A stretch of 64,000 nucleotides of DNA, from NCBI GenBank assembly GCA_900766825.1, contig CAAFWU010000026.1, forward strand, positions 1 to 64,000, in the 5' to 3' direction. This document shows positions 35,357-44,895 of the stretch, in pieces. Both the position numbers and the translations under genes were made by a program. This DNA comes from Bacteroidales bacterium. Its GTDB lineage: Bacteria > Bacteroidota > Bacteroidia > Bacteroidales > Marinilabiliaceae. How positions within the stretch are numbered: position 1 is the stretch's first letter; each line of letters begins with the position of its first letter. Under the pieces are notes generated by a model. It was not told the DNA's origin. It was given only the letters and a program-made list of their open reading frames with translations, and did no database searches.

Positions 35357-35402
35357 AAATAAGCAAGGAGTAAAAAAAGAAGTTCCCCCTCCCACAAAAA
35401 AG

Positions 35403-35441
35403 GTTCCCGCCCTCAACAAAAAAGTTGTTGAAGGCGGGAAC
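35403..35441. terminator. Bidirectional terminator between convergent genes
   Basis: GTTCCCGCCCTCAAC pairs with GTTGAAGGCGGGAAC (one mismatch) around an A/T loop. On the minus strand CTTTTTT follows, favouring the AraC-NifX gene. It lies 47 bases after the helicase gene and 58 beyond the AraC-NifX stop, so it may serve both. Confidence 0.8.
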
Positions 35442-35498
35442 TGACGTATATAAACTTTCAGGGATGGAGCTAATGAATTATTTGAAGTACATCAGCCA

Positions 35499-36815
35499 TT
35501 AATGGTTATGATGGCAACCCTCATGATCATGGTTATGGTCGTGATCATGGTCGTGACCACCACAGCCGTCGTGATGGCATGTGGCGTCGCCATAAACCAA
35601 TGAGCCTGCGAGGAAATCGGCCATAATTTTGTCTACATCCTCGGCAGGGGCACCACCATGGATGGCAATATTCATCTCGCTTAGCAAGTTGACGGCACCG
35701 GCACCTAAACCACCACAGATTACGTCCGAAACCCCCAGTTGCTGAAGGAAACGGGGCAAGGCTCCATGAGCATGAGCTGGAGCATCCACAACCTGCTTGC
35801 TCTCAATGGCATTGTCCTGAACATCGAAGAGGGTTACTTGAGGGGCCTTGCCAAAGTGAGGGAATAGGCGACCATTGGCCGTGGGAATTGCAATCTTCAT
35901 ATTCATCTTATTGTTAGTGTTCGAAATAAAGGCCCTATGGGCTTGTGTGCGGAACTCGTTGGGAATCGTGCCCGTCATTCGTTTGAAGAACTTGACGAAA
36001 TATGGCGGATCCTCGAAACCAAGGTTATAGCCAATCTCCTTGATGCTGAGCGTGGAGTGCTGAAGCTGTCGTTTGGCCTCGAGAGCTATGCGGTCATTGA
36101 TGAGCTGAAGGGGGGAGATGTGTGCACTCTCGTCGACATACTTGCTTAGGGTGCGGGACGAGATATGGAGCATATCGGCATAGGCACCAACAGTATGCAC
36201 AGAGCGGAAATTTTGCTCCAACAACTGGCGAAAACGTACAAAGGTTCGGTTGGCTACACTGCAGACATTGAGCTTGGTTTTAGGGCTGCGCTCTCCGTTA
36301 CGCTGGACGCGGATGAGAAACATACGTACCAGATATTGCATATACTCTCGTTGGGCAAAGGCATTGGAGAGGGCAAACTCGCTTTTCATCTCGTCAACCA
36401 GAGTCATAAGATGCTGGGCCTCGGAGGGGGACACCTTATAATAGGGCATGGAATCGTAGGCTCCAAAGAGGTCATACTTTAGGAAAATGCTCTCGCTCGA
36501 AGCCTCATCGGACATAAAACTTGCGTTGAAATGGATGGCCACACCACAGTTGGTTGTGGACCCATCGAACTGATGCACCTGACCTGGGGCTATGAAGAAA
36601 ATGGTGTTGTCTGACACGGGATAGTCTACAAAATCGACGCTGTGGACACCACTGGCATGCTGAAACCAAATGATTTGATAGAAGGCATGAGCATGAGCCT
36701 CGAGAGCATTGGGGTGCTCTGCAAAGAATTGGGGCATGGAGAGCAACTCCAGTTCGAGCCCCGACGGGGCATTGGGGTCAATGCTATATGTTTTTACGGC
36801 ACCTTTCATAGCCAA
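35499..36815 (-). CDS. AraC-family regulator fused to a NifX/NifB-type metal-cluster domain with His-rich tail
   Basis: A 438-residue fusion. Residues 1-180: AraC-type cupin sensor domain (HAHAFYQIIWF, FFIAPGQVHQF). Residues 192-292: two helix-turn-helix units of the AraC class (VGAYADMLHISSRTLSKYV, IKEIGYNLGFEDPPYFVKFF). Residues 304-409: a dinitrogenase iron-molybdenum cofactor domain of the NifX/NifB C-terminal type (MNMKIAIPTANGRLFPHFG, VICGGLGAGAVNLL). Residues 412-438: a metal-binding tail with CHHDGCGG followed by a run of His and Asp. The NifX part begins with its own Met-Asn-Met-Lys, as if a separate gene had been joined in frame. No nif genes are present. A metal-responsive regulator is a plausible inference. 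The start could be 36815 or 36809. Confidence 0.85.
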   Translation of the reverse strand: MAMKGAVKTYSIDPNAPSGLELELLSMPQFFAEHPNALEAHAHAFYQIIWFQHASGVHSVDFVDYPVSDNTIFFIAPGQVHQFDGSTTNCGVAIHFNASFMSDEASSESIFLKYDLFGAYDSMPYYKVSPSEAQHLMTLVDEMKSEFALSNAFAQREYMQYLVRMFLIRVQRNGERSPKTKLNVCSVANRTFVRFRQLLEQNFRSVHTVGAYADMLHISSRTLSKYVDESAHISPLQLINDRIALEAKRQLQHSTLSIKEIGYNLGFEDPPYFVKFFKRMTGTIPNEFRTQAHRAFISNTNNKMNMKIAIPTANGRLFPHFGKAPQVTLFDVQDNAIESKQVVDAPAHAHGALPRFLQQLGVSDVICGGLGAGAVNLLSEMNIAIHGGAPAEDVDKIMADFLAGSLVYGDATCHHDGCGGHDHDHDHNHDHEGCHHNH

Positions 36816-36909
36816 TGTGTTTCTGGTGAGAATCCACTACCCGTGATTGACATATTTTTTTGTAATGGTAAAATAAGGCACTATAGGCGATAGCGACAAA
36901 TCAAATTCC

Positions 36910-36917
36910 CAAATGTA
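36910..36917 (-). promoter_or_regulatory. -7 promoter element of the AraC-NifX gene
   Basis: TACATTTG on the minus strand is a perfect TAnnTTTG, giving a leader of about 90 bases. A TTG at 36940-36942 is 22 bases upstream, slightly beyond ideal spacing. Confidence 0.45.
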
Positions 36918-37031
36918 CCATCATTCGACATGAATTTACCAACTATTTTGGAAGACGGTGCGCATTTTTACAATCAGCACTTAAAGAAGGTTCGACAAAA
37001 ATAGGGCACTTAAAATTACATAGAAAAAAGA

Positions 37032-37078
37032 GTTAGCGACCATCGTACCCCAAGAGACTGGGAACGATGGTCGCTAAC
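37032..37078 (-). terminator. Terminator after the miaB-EI24 pair
   Basis: GTTAGCGACCATCGT pairs perfectly with ACGATGGTCGCTAAC over 15 positions, with an inner CCC/GGG pairing. On the minus strand TCTTTTTTCT follows. It lies 19 bases after the stop. Confidence 0.9.
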
Positions 37079-37096
37079 GTTATTATAAACCGCACT

Positions 37097-38002
37097 CTAA
37101 TTTTCTTCGACCTCTTGTTTGGTTATGAGCGAGACCATTTCGGCACCCGCTGCTGCAGAGGCTGGGGCAAGAAAGAGAGCAATGTAGCGGCCAATGAAAG
37201 GGATGAGCATGGCCAGAGCGAAGGGAAGCCCAAGTCCTGTGACGAGCCCAAGATGACGGAAAGCGAAATCGCCCTTGCGCTTGGGGGTGAACTTGGAAAA
37301 GTTGGGACATTGTGACGTGCCGACATCATTCTGAGGCAAGTTAGACCCCTGAGGCACAAGAGCCTTCTGTTCTATCTCGGAACGCTCAACAGCATAGTCA
37401 ATAAAGGTCTGGCCATAGAAGAAAGAGCTGACCAAGAAGGTGAGCAATGGCACCACCACACCCACCACAGGAATGAGTCCCATGATGAATAGGGCAATGA
37501 TGCAGACAAACTGAATGAGCAAACAACGGAGAGCCACCAAAATGCCGCGACCTATGCTGCGGGCAATGTCTAAAGCCGTATCCCGAGGCTCGGGACGCCC
37601 ACTCATCACCCACGCTTTGTCGGCCACATGGCTCAAGAGAGGGCTCATGACAACCAGTATTATGCTTCCGCCAATGGTGGCCATGAGCAAAACGGAGAGC
37701 AACCAAGAGAAGATGCTGCCCATCCACCCAAGGGCCGAGGTGATATTGGATAAGAAATCGGAGGAGAAGAAGCCTGATTCATTGTCGGGCGTCCACCACC
37801 CTTGCAGGAGTTCCATGATTAGGTTTTTTATCCAATCGGCCAAGAAAGAGGTGACCCAAGAGCCTGCCACGAAGAAAAGGACACAAAGGAGAAGAATTAT
37901 GCCATAGACATAGAACCCGATGTGCCTCTGATGACCGAGCCAACGAAGAGTGGCCCTTAGGCTCAAAGCCAAATGAGGGAGAAAATTGGAGAGGGGAGCC
38001 AT
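37097..38002 (-). CDS. EI24/CysZ-family integral membrane protein
   Basis: A membrane protein of about 301 residues with the pattern of the EI24 (CysZ) family: membrane segments near 27-50, 100-125, 150-180 and 230-260, the amphipathic conserved stretch VMSPLLSHVADKA after the second, and LGLVTGLGLPFALAMLIPFIGRY near the end. In Escherichia coli CysZ takes up sulfate for cysteine synthesis; Bacteroidetes members are usually not next to sulfate genes, and the role here is uncertain. An extra polar insertion (about 210-240, ERSEIEQKALVPQGSNLPQN) lies before the last pair of segments. It starts 10-16 bases after the miaB stop, so the two are probably cotranscribed. The ATG at 38008 is also possible. 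Confidence 0.75.
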   Translation of the reverse strand: MAPLSNFLPHLALSLRATLRWLGHQRHIGFYVYGIILLLCVLFFVAGSWVTSFLADWIKNLIMELLQGWWTPDNESGFFSSDFLSNITSALGWMGSIFSWLLSVLLMATIGGSIILVVMSPLLSHVADKAWVMSGRPEPRDTALDIARSIGRGILVALRCLLIQFVCIIALFIMGLIPVVGVVVPLLTFLVSSFFYGQTFIDYAVERSEIEQKALVPQGSNLPQNDVGTSQCPNFSKFTPKRKGDFAFRHLGLVTGLGLPFALAMLIPFIGRYIALFLAPASAAAGAEMVSLITKQEVEEN

Positions 38003-38017
38003 GAGCAATAGGATTTG

Positions 38018-39346
38018 TTATTCACCCACAATGTGACCGATGAGCGTGGCAGGCGTAGAGCGCTCTACAAAGACTGACACGATGTCGCCCACCTTGTGAC
38101 CATTGGCTGGGAAGACGAGGGCTTTGTTTTGCTCGTTGCGTCCCATGAGGTCCGAAGCACTCTTTTTTGAACGCCCTTCGACCAAAACACTGAAGGTTTT
38201 ACCCTCGTCGCGCTTGTTGCTCTCGGCCGACAGACGCCCCTGAAGGTCAATGATTTCGCGCAGGCGTCGGTTCTTGACCTCGGCAGGTACATCGTCGGGC
38301 AGATGTTTGCTGGCGTAGGTGCCAGGGCGCTCGGAGTATTGGAACATAAAGGCACTGTCGAAGGCAGCCCACTCCATGAGGCTTAGGGTATCTTGATGAT
38401 CTTGCTCGGTTTCGGAAGAGAAGCCACAGAAGACATCGGTAGAGAGACCGCAGTTGGGAATGATGCGACGGATGGCCTCGATGCGACCCATATACCATTC
38501 GCGGGTGTACTTGCGGTTCATGAGCTGGAGGACACGCGTGCTGCCGCTTTGCATGGGCAGGTGGATATGGTTGCAGATGTTGGGATATTGAGCAATGACA
38601 CTTAGGGTCTCGTCGGACATATCTTTGGGATGGGACGAAGTGAAGCGGAACCTCATTTGGGGATGCGCCTCAGCCACCATGGCCAATAGGTCGGGGAAAC
38701 GAGTAAGGGCATCGGAGGCGAAGTTGAAGGAGTTGACGTTCTGTCCCAGCAAAACGGCCTCTTTGAATCCTCTCTTTGCCATATCGTCCAGTTCTGCCAA
38801 GATGCTTTTGGGGTCGCGGCTACGTTCGCGTCCTCGGGTGTAGGGCACAATGCAATAGGAACAGAAATTGTTGCAACCACGCATAATGGAGACGTAGCCC
38901 GAGATGCGGCTATGCCCAGTGCGGAGGGGCAAGACATTGGCATAGGTCTCTGTGAGCGAGAGGTCGGTGTCCATGGCTTTGGAGCCAGCCTCGGCTTGAG
39001 CCACCAACTGGGGCAGGTTGAGGTATGAGTCGGGTCCCGCCACAAGGTCGGCACCATTGTCGAAGAGGGTCTGTTTAGTACGCTCGGCCATGCAACCAAT
39101 GACGCCAATGACCACCTTGCGGTTGCGACGGAGCGACTGCAGATCGGCCAAACGACCAAGCACACGCTGCTCGGCATTGTCACGGACCGAACAGGTGTTT
39201 ATGAGGACGCAAGAAGCCAGATTGATGTCGTCGGTGAGCTCATAGCCAACGGTTTGGAGAACAGAGGCCACCACTTCGCTGTCGGCCACATTCATTTGGC
39301 AACCGTAAGTCTCAATAAAAAGGAGAGACTCAGTATTGTTTTGCAT
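38018..39346 (-). CDS. miaB: tRNA-2-methylthio-N6-dimethylallyladenosine synthase
   Basis: The 442-residue radical-SAM enzyme adds the 2-methylthio group to i6A37 in tRNAs reading UNN codons. The N-terminal UPF0004 domain carries the cysteines of the auxiliary iron-sulfur cluster (ETYGCQMN, INTCSVRDNA, VIGCMAE). The radical-SAM cluster motif is RGCNNFCSYCIVPYTRG, the usual CxxxCxxC. The final TRAM domain (about 375-440, FSVLVEGRSKKS) binds tRNA. Length and motifs match MiaB rather than the related RimO or MtaB. It precedes the EI24-family gene on the same strand. Confidence 0.96.
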   Translation of the reverse strand: MQNNTESLLFIETYGCQMNVADSEVVASVLQTVGYELTDDINLASCVLINTCSVRDNAEQRVLGRLADLQSLRRNRKVVIGVIGCMAERTKQTLFDNGADLVAGPDSYLNLPQLVAQAEAGSKAMDTDLSLTETYANVLPLRTGHSRISGYVSIMRGCNNFCSYCIVPYTRGRERSRDPKSILAELDDMAKRGFKEAVLLGQNVNSFNFASDALTRFPDLLAMVAEAHPQMRFRFTSSHPKDMSDETLSVIAQYPNICNHIHLPMQSGSTRVLQLMNRKYTREWYMGRIEAIRRIIPNCGLSTDVFCGFSSETEQDHQDTLSLMEWAAFDSAFMFQYSERPGTYASKHLPDDVPAEVKNRRLREIIDLQGRLSAESNKRDEGKTFSVLVEGRSKKSASDLMGRNEQNKALVFPANGHKVGDIVSVFVERSTPATLIGHIVGE

Positions 39347-39567
39347 TTTTTTATTATCTTTGATGAAAAGGACGATTTAGGCGACACAAATTGACCATTG
39401 AGCCCAAAGAAGGGCAAAAGGTCTAAAAAAACGTAACAAGTCACCCAGTGAATCGTAAAAGAATATAAACAAAAACGAAGGTATGAGACCGATGTGGCAA
39501 AAGGAATTAACCCATAAAGGCTCAAACCCAGACAAAAGTAAGCAATCTTTATAAAAACCAGAGTGGT

Positions 39568-40404
39568 ATGAGCAAGATAATGGTCCCCATCGACTTCTCG
39601 GAGAACTCGATAATGGCATTGGAGACAGCCCTTTCGGTAGCCAACGAGTTGAAATCAGATCTTCGCATGGTGTATGTGACTCCTCGTGGTCAGTATGCCA
39701 AAGGGATGGGCGAAATAGGTTCGCTGGACGAACACCCTCAGGACAAATTGGAGAAGTTGCTGAGCGACTACCGTCAGCGCTACGCTGTGAAGGGAAAGTT
39801 TGACTATAAGTTACTGACTGGCAACGTGGCCGAAGAGCTCATCAACGTGGCCAAATATGATCAGGTGGACATGATTGTGATGGGATCGCACGGTGTGTCG
39901 GGCATATCGAAGAGTTGGATTGGTGGCAACGCCTACAAACTGATATGCAACGCCACGTGCCCCGTGCTGGTGATGCGCCCAGGCATGGAGGCCGCCACCG
40001 ACATACGCCGCATTGCCATTCCCGTAAACATTACCAAGAGTAGCCGCCGCAAAATACCTCAGGCCGCAAGCATTGCCAAATTGTTCAATGCCAAGACCAT
40101 AATAATTGGCATGCAGTCGTCATCGATGTTGTCAATCTATTATCGCATAAAAACAGCGGTGCGCCAAGTGGTTAACTACATGCACAGCGTGGGCGTTGAG
40201 GTAGAGAGCACCACCATGCTCAAGGGCAAAGACAACGTGGGCAAGCTCTTTGAGATTGTGGCCACACAGAAAGCAGAGTTGGTTATTATTGAGGCCGAGA
40301 ACACAGGATCGTTCTTTGCCGACCGCTTCCGCCCCGAGCTTACGTCCATCATCAACAACTCGCCATGCCCCGTTGTGGTGATTCCTGTTGAGTACAAACA
40401 ATAG
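39568..40404 (+). CDS. Universal stress protein with two Usp domains
   Basis: A 278-residue cytoplasmic protein made of two universal-stress-protein domains. The first (1-140) begins with KIMVPIDFSENSIMALETAL and ends with the ATP-binding type loop MGSHGVSGISKSWIGGNAYKLI, close to the G-2x-G-9x-G-S/T pattern. The second (about 145-278) starts IRRIAIPVNITKSSRRKIPQA and ends PELTSIINNSPCPVVVIP; its nucleotide loop is degenerate (EAENTGSFFADRF). Such tandem Usp proteins are common in Bacteroidetes, where their targets are unknown. The Nudix gene follows by 36 bases on the same strand. Confidence 0.88.
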   Translation: MSKIMVPIDFSENSIMALETALSVANELKSDLRMVYVTPRGQYAKGMGEIGSLDEHPQDKLEKLLSDYRQRYAVKGKFDYKLLTGNVAEELINVAKYDQVDMIVMGSHGVSGISKSWIGGNAYKLICNATCPVLVMRPGMEAATDIRRIAIPVNITKSSRRKIPQAASIAKLFNAKTIIIGMQSSSMLSIYYRIKTAVRQVVNYMHSVGVEVESTTMLKGKDNVGKLFEIVATQKAELVIIEAENTGSFFADRFRPELTSIINNSPCPVVVIPVEYKQ

Positions 40405-40440
40405 AACAGAAAAAGAATAAGAAAACAGTAGGAGACAGAA

Positions 40441-41022
40441 ATGAGCGAAGTTGCCCAAAACGGATTGGGAGCCCAAGAGCAAAGCGAAGAGATAAGCAAA
40501 AGTTCAGAACCCATCAACTTCCTTCACCATTGTCCCCACTGTGGCAGCAATAAATTCGAAGCCCACGGCACCAAGGAGTTTATCTGCGGGGCGTGTGGCT
40601 TCGATTTTTTTGTAAACTCAGCAGCTGCCGTAGTGGCCTTGGTAACCGACGAAGAGGGGAGACTGATGCTGACACGCCGTGCGCGCGAGCCATGGCGCGG
40701 AGCACTGGATCTGCCAGGTGGTTTTGTGGACCCAGGCGAGGGTGCCGAAGATGCCCTAAGACGCGAAGTGCGAGAAGAGTTAGGAGTGGAGGTGACTGCC
40801 ATGCGCTACGTTTGCTCGTACCCCAACGAGTACATTTTCAGCCGCTATAAGGTACGGACAACCGACTTGGCTTTCGAGTGCCAACTAAGTTCCTCAGTTG
40901 TGGCTGCTGCCGATGACGTGAGCGAAATTATATGGTTGGCACCCAACGAGATTGCGCTCGATGACATACCAGCCACATCAATTCGCAACATTGTGCGCCA
41001 CTGGCTGGAGAGCCGTAATTAA
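40441..41022 (+). CDS. Nudix hydrolase with N-terminal zinc ribbon
   Basis: A 193-residue enzyme hydrolysing a nucleoside-diphosphate-linked compound. A zinc ribbon sits at about 31-55 (CPHCGSNKFE and CGACGFDFF). The Nudix box is complete: GGFVDPGEGAEDALRREVREELGV matches Gx5Ex7REUxEExGU (positions about 97-120). The segment VCSYPNEYIFSRYKVRTTDLAF follows. The substrate is not evident; the SQPWPFPxS signature of NudC is absent, so it is not a NAD pyrophosphatase. The N-terminal 25 residues are polar and probably disordered. It may be cotranscribed with the upstream stress-protein gene. Confidence 0.9.
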   Translation: MSEVAQNGLGAQEQSEEISKSSEPINFLHHCPHCGSNKFEAHGTKEFICGACGFDFFVNSAAAVVALVTDEEGRLMLTRRAREPWRGALDLPGGFVDPGEGAEDALRREVREELGVEVTAMRYVCSYPNEYIFSRYKVRTTDLAFECQLSSSVVAAADDVSEIIWLAPNEIALDDIPATSIRNIVRHWLESRN

Positions 41023-41144
41023 GGGTGGGGTACGATCACAGATTATGTACAAGACAAGCCGACATTGGCAATAGCATTAATATTTTGGCTTAAGAACTTA
41101 ACTATAGATAAAAGAGAAAACTACGCTTAGAGACCACAAAAAAA

Positions 41145-44100
41145 ATGCTTAGGAGAGAGGATAACATATCACCTAAATCAAACAAAACGAGAGAGGTGCA
41201 CCCCGCAAAAGAGAAAGCGGGCGTGCAGGGCTTGCTATGCAACATTGTTAAAGAACTAATGCCAACGAATTTGTTTGTCATTTCGGTATTGTGCCTCATT
41301 ATGAGCCTATTGACTACAGCACCATGTTGTGCACATAAGAGCAACAGCGCTGGGAAATATATGGCGGGGGTGAACAGAACGATAACGACCGACACGACAA
41401 GCGCAAAGACCGACCGCCCCGTACTGAACACACTTCAGAGTGAGGAGACAACACTGCAAAGCGAGATGCCAAACTTCGATGTGCTGCGCAGTGGTCTGCC
41501 ATCGCCATCGTGCCGATCGCTCTATCAGGATAGGCGCGGCTTCTTGTGGATTGGGACAAACAACGGCGTTACACGATATGACGGAAGCTTCACACACCAC
41601 TTTGCCGTTAGGGAACCTGGCGAGGACAAGAAAAGGCATAAAGTGCTGTCAATTAACGAAGACACCATTAGTAACTGCCTGTGGTGTGTGCTGGACTACG
41701 AAAATGCTCTGCTACGCATTGATTTGGAGACCTACGAGAGTAACATAATGCCCTACGCGTTGGTGGGCATGGAGAACAAGGTACAGAAAAACTTTATATT
41801 CAACACTGTAAGCATCGACGACACCACACTGCTCTGCCGCGCCTTCTACTCGTTCTACACTCTGGATAAACGTACAGGCAACACACAGAAAGTCTTTGAG
41901 GTGCCCGACATAATCAGTTCGTCGAAGATGAATTTCTTCACCCAACAGAACCAGCTCTACTGTGTGGGCGGCGGCAGAATATACACCATAGAGAGGATTA
42001 AGAACAACGACAATTGGGTCTATGACTTCAGAGAGTGCGAAGTGGAGGGCGTGAAGATAATAAAGGACGCCATGCCCTTGACCGACAGCACACTGGTTGT
42101 GATGACATTCCACACCCATGGGGGTCAGGACTTTTGGAGTTTCAATCCCCGCACAGGCAAAAAGCAGTTTATGGGTACCACAAAAGGCAATGCCCACGAT
42201 TTTTGCGTTGCCAACGACGGCATATGGACAGCCTCCAACATGGGTCTACACTTTATACGCTACAGCGATTGGCAGGTCTTTAACTACACCACAAGCAATT
42301 CCACCCTCCACGATAACAACCTGTCTTGCATCATAAAACTGAACCATCAGCCCATTCTCTACATTGGTTCGGAGGATGGTGTGATAAAGCTAAACTACTA
42401 TGCCAGCAAGTTTTACATGACCGATATGCGGCGTTTCTCAAATGCTCGTAACGGTCAGGTATGGAGTGTGGCCAAAGACACACACGGCACCACGTGGGTT
42501 GGCGGAGCCGATGGTCTCTTTATGCGCCACAAGGACGAGCTCTACTTCAACGAAGTGGAGTTGGATATGGACAAAACACGTAGGCAAAAATGGGTGCTGA
42601 ACATATTCGAGACTCTGGATAGAGATGGCATGGTTGCCACATCGTCGCACGGCATATACCTTTTGGACCACAGCGGCAAGGTAAAGAAGAAACTAACGCC
42701 CATATCGACATCGGACAATGTGGTGCGCCGCATGCAGCCATTGGCTGATCACAAAGCGGTGCTCACCATGACCTACGAGGTGGACATTGTGGACCTAAAA
42801 AACTTGAAGCTCAAAACTATACTGAACATAAAGGATGGGGCAAATGCTAAGGCTGGTCAGCGAAAGACATTGGTATCGAGCCACACCGAGGATGGCAAGA
42901 TACTGTGGTTGGCCACTCGCAACAACGAGATTCTGAAACTGGACCTGCAGAGTGGCGAGACAAAAGAGATATGCACCCTGCCAGACAGTTGCGGCACGGT
43001 ACGCAACATGCGTTTCAACAGCAAAGGCGGTGTTGGCGAACTCTGGATATGCACCACCCTTGGCGGCTTGCTATACAAAATACCTGGCATGCCAGGCATA
43101 CGCAAAGTGGAGCGAAGCAAATATTTGGAATTCAACGTGAACACCATGGAGGTGGACAACGATGGCAACGCATGGGTGGCCACCGAGGTGGGATTGGTGC
43201 GCTTGGCGGGACAGTCTACGCGAGAGTTCTCGCCCGATGTTTACCACATATGCCGCCAATTCAACACCAGCAACAGCAGCAAAGGACCCAATGGCGAGAT
43301 TCTGATGGGCGGCAAAAACAGTTTTGTGGAGTTTCAGCCTAACCTATTCAGTACCAACAGTTTCTTTCCAGATCCCGTAATAGCCTCGTATAGGTTTGCC
43401 AACTCAACGAACCAGACCTACGACAGCCGCACGGCCAATGAGGTGATATACGGAAGTGGTGACATTGAGATACCAGCGGGTTTGCGCACCATAGAGATAT
43501 TCACCCGAGTACTGAACTACGACCGACCTCAGGATAACCGAATTATGTGGCACATGGACAAAGACACCACGTGGCAAACCGTCAACTCGACGTCCAGAAT
43601 AATAATTACGAACCTGAGCGAAGGCAACCACACGCTGCATATGCGCAGTATGGACTACGAGGGCATGCCCACAGGGAACGAGGTGCAAGTGACCATTCAT
43701 AAGGATGTATTTTTCTATCAAACGACGCTGTTCAAGACCCTAATGATGATGGTGGCTGTTCTGTTGGCGTTTGGTCTAATATGGTGGCGCACCCAACTGA
43801 ACAAACGCATACAGATAAAGCTGGAGAACGAGGTTAACACCATGAGCGGCATGCTCATAAAGGCCAACAAAGAACTGCGAGCCAAGCAATTAATTATATC
43901 GGAACAGAACGAAGAGCTTGCCCACATAAACGCCGATTTGGAGAGCAAGGTGGCCGAACGAACCGCCGAACTGGAGGCAGCGCGCGCCAAGGCCGAAGAG
44001 AGCAGTCAGCTAAAATCCACTTTCTTGGCCAGTTTGGGGCATGAGATCCGCACCCCCATGAATGCAATAATAGGCTTTGCCAAACTGCTGCAGATGGAGG

Positions 44101-44762
44101 ACTGCACCAACGAGGAGCGCACCGAGTTCACTCACCTAATTTTGGAGAGCAGCAACAGTTTGCTCTACATAATAGGAGGTCTGCTGGACACGTCGCGCAT
44201 TGAGCGAGGCATGCTGGAGATTTCGAAGGTGGACATTGACATATACAATGAGTTGAAAGACGTATGGCACATACTGTCGGTGGAGAAGAAGAGCCGCAAC
44301 GTAAAGTTCTTGCTCGATTTGGACGAAGGACTGAAAGGCATGACCCTCCACAGCGACAAGGACCGCCTGAGGCAGATAATTATCAACCTGACCTACAATG
44401 CCTTCAAGTTTACTCAGGATGGTCACATCAAAATATCGGCATGCTGCATGAGCTATATGGACATGATGACCCAATTCAACATGCCCCAAATAGATAAGAA
44501 TACGGAGGATTACATAAACACCACGTTGCCCACCGAGGTGCTGCTGGTGAGCGTAGAGGACACAGGATGCGGCATCCCAGAAGATAAACAGGAGGCTATT
44601 TTTGAGCCCTTCCGTCGTCTGACCGACAGCCGCACCAAACATCCTGGTCTTGGATTGGGATTGAACATAGTGCGCAATTTGGTTCATCTGATGGGAGGTC
44701 GCGTATGGGTAAAGAGTGTGGTGGGCGAAGGCAGCACATTCCGTTTCTATCTGCCGTTCTGA
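41145..44762 (+). CDS. Membrane sensor histidine kinase with two-component-regulator propeller domain
   Basis: A sensor of up to 1205 residues. After a first membrane segment or signal (about 40-62) comes a large periplasmic region with Reg_prop propeller repeats (SLYQDRRGFLWIGTNNGVTRYDG and later copies) and a Y_Y_Y-type domain (about 785-855). A second membrane segment (about 861-880) leads to a coiled coil and the HisKA domain with the phosphoacceptor His966 in GHEIRTPMNAI. The ATPase domain has a changed N box (NLTYNAFKF), then DTGCGIP and GLGLGL. Unlike hybrid systems of this architecture it lacks a receiver and an AraC output, and no response regulator is adjacent. The ATG at 41259 may be the true start, giving a shorter signal. 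Confidence 0.87.
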   Translation: MLRREDNISPKSNKTREVHPAKEKAGVQGLLCNIVKELMPTNLFVISVLCLIMSLLTTAPCCAHKSNSAGKYMAGVNRTITTDTTSAKTDRPVLNTLQSEETTLQSEMPNFDVLRSGLPSPSCRSLYQDRRGFLWIGTNNGVTRYDGSFTHHFAVREPGEDKKRHKVLSINEDTISNCLWCVLDYENALLRIDLETYESNIMPYALVGMENKVQKNFIFNTVSIDDTTLLCRAFYSFYTLDKRTGNTQKVFEVPDIISSSKMNFFTQQNQLYCVGGGRIYTIERIKNNDNWVYDFRECEVEGVKIIKDAMPLTDSTLVVMTFHTHGGQDFWSFNPRTGKKQFMGTTKGNAHDFCVANDGIWTASNMGLHFIRYSDWQVFNYTTSNSTLHDNNLSCIIKLNHQPILYIGSEDGVIKLNYYASKFYMTDMRRFSNARNGQVWSVAKDTHGTTWVGGADGLFMRHKDELYFNEVELDMDKTRRQKWVLNIFETLDRDGMVATSSHGIYLLDHSGKVKKKLTPISTSDNVVRRMQPLADHKAVLTMTYEVDIVDLKNLKLKTILNIKDGANAKAGQRKTLVSSHTEDGKILWLATRNNEILKLDLQSGETKEICTLPDSCGTVRNMRFNSKGGVGELWICTTLGGLLYKIPGMPGIRKVERSKYLEFNVNTMEVDNDGNAWVATEVGLVRLAGQSTREFSPDVYHICRQFNTSNSSKGPNGEILMGGKNSFVEFQPNLFSTNSFFPDPVIASYRFANSTNQTYDSRTANEVIYGSGDIEIPAGLRTIEIFTRVLNYDRPQDNRIMWHMDKDTTWQTVNSTSRIIITNLSEGNHTLHMRSMDYEGMPTGNEVQVTIHKDVFFYQTTLFKTLMMMVAVLLAFGLIWWRTQLNKRIQIKLENEVNTMSGMLIKANKELRAKQLIISEQNEELAHINADLESKVAERTAELEAARAKAEESSQLKSTFLASLGHEIRTPMNAIIGFAKLLQMEDCTNEERTEFTHLILESSNSLLYIIGGLLDTSRIERGMLEISKVDIDIYNELKDVWHILSVEKKSRNVKFLLDLDEGLKGMTLHSDKDRLRQIIINLTYNAFKFTQDGHIKISACCMSYMDMMTQFNMPQIDKNTEDYINTTLPTEVLLVSVEDTGCGIPEDKQEAIFEPFRRLTDSRTKHPGLGLGLNIVRNLVHLMGGRVWVKSVVGEGSTFRFYLPF

Positions 44763-44820
44763 AGTATCCTCCCCCCCCCTACCCTTTCCTTCTAACAATC
44801 TGGCACCACAGATAAAGAAA

Positions 44821-44858
44821 AAGCCTTGGCACAAACGAGAGTGTTTGTGCCAAGGCTT
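44821..44858. terminator. Bidirectional terminator between convergent genes
   Basis: AAGCCTTGGCACAAAC pairs perfectly with GTTTGTGCCAAGGCTT over 16 positions around GAGAGT. On the minus strand TTTTCTTTATC follows, and on the plus strand GCTTTATAAAG. It sits between the histidine kinase and the ABC permease. Confidence 0.9.
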
Positions 44859-44895
44859 GCTTTATAAAGAAAAAGGGAAGTATGCTAAGGAGGTG

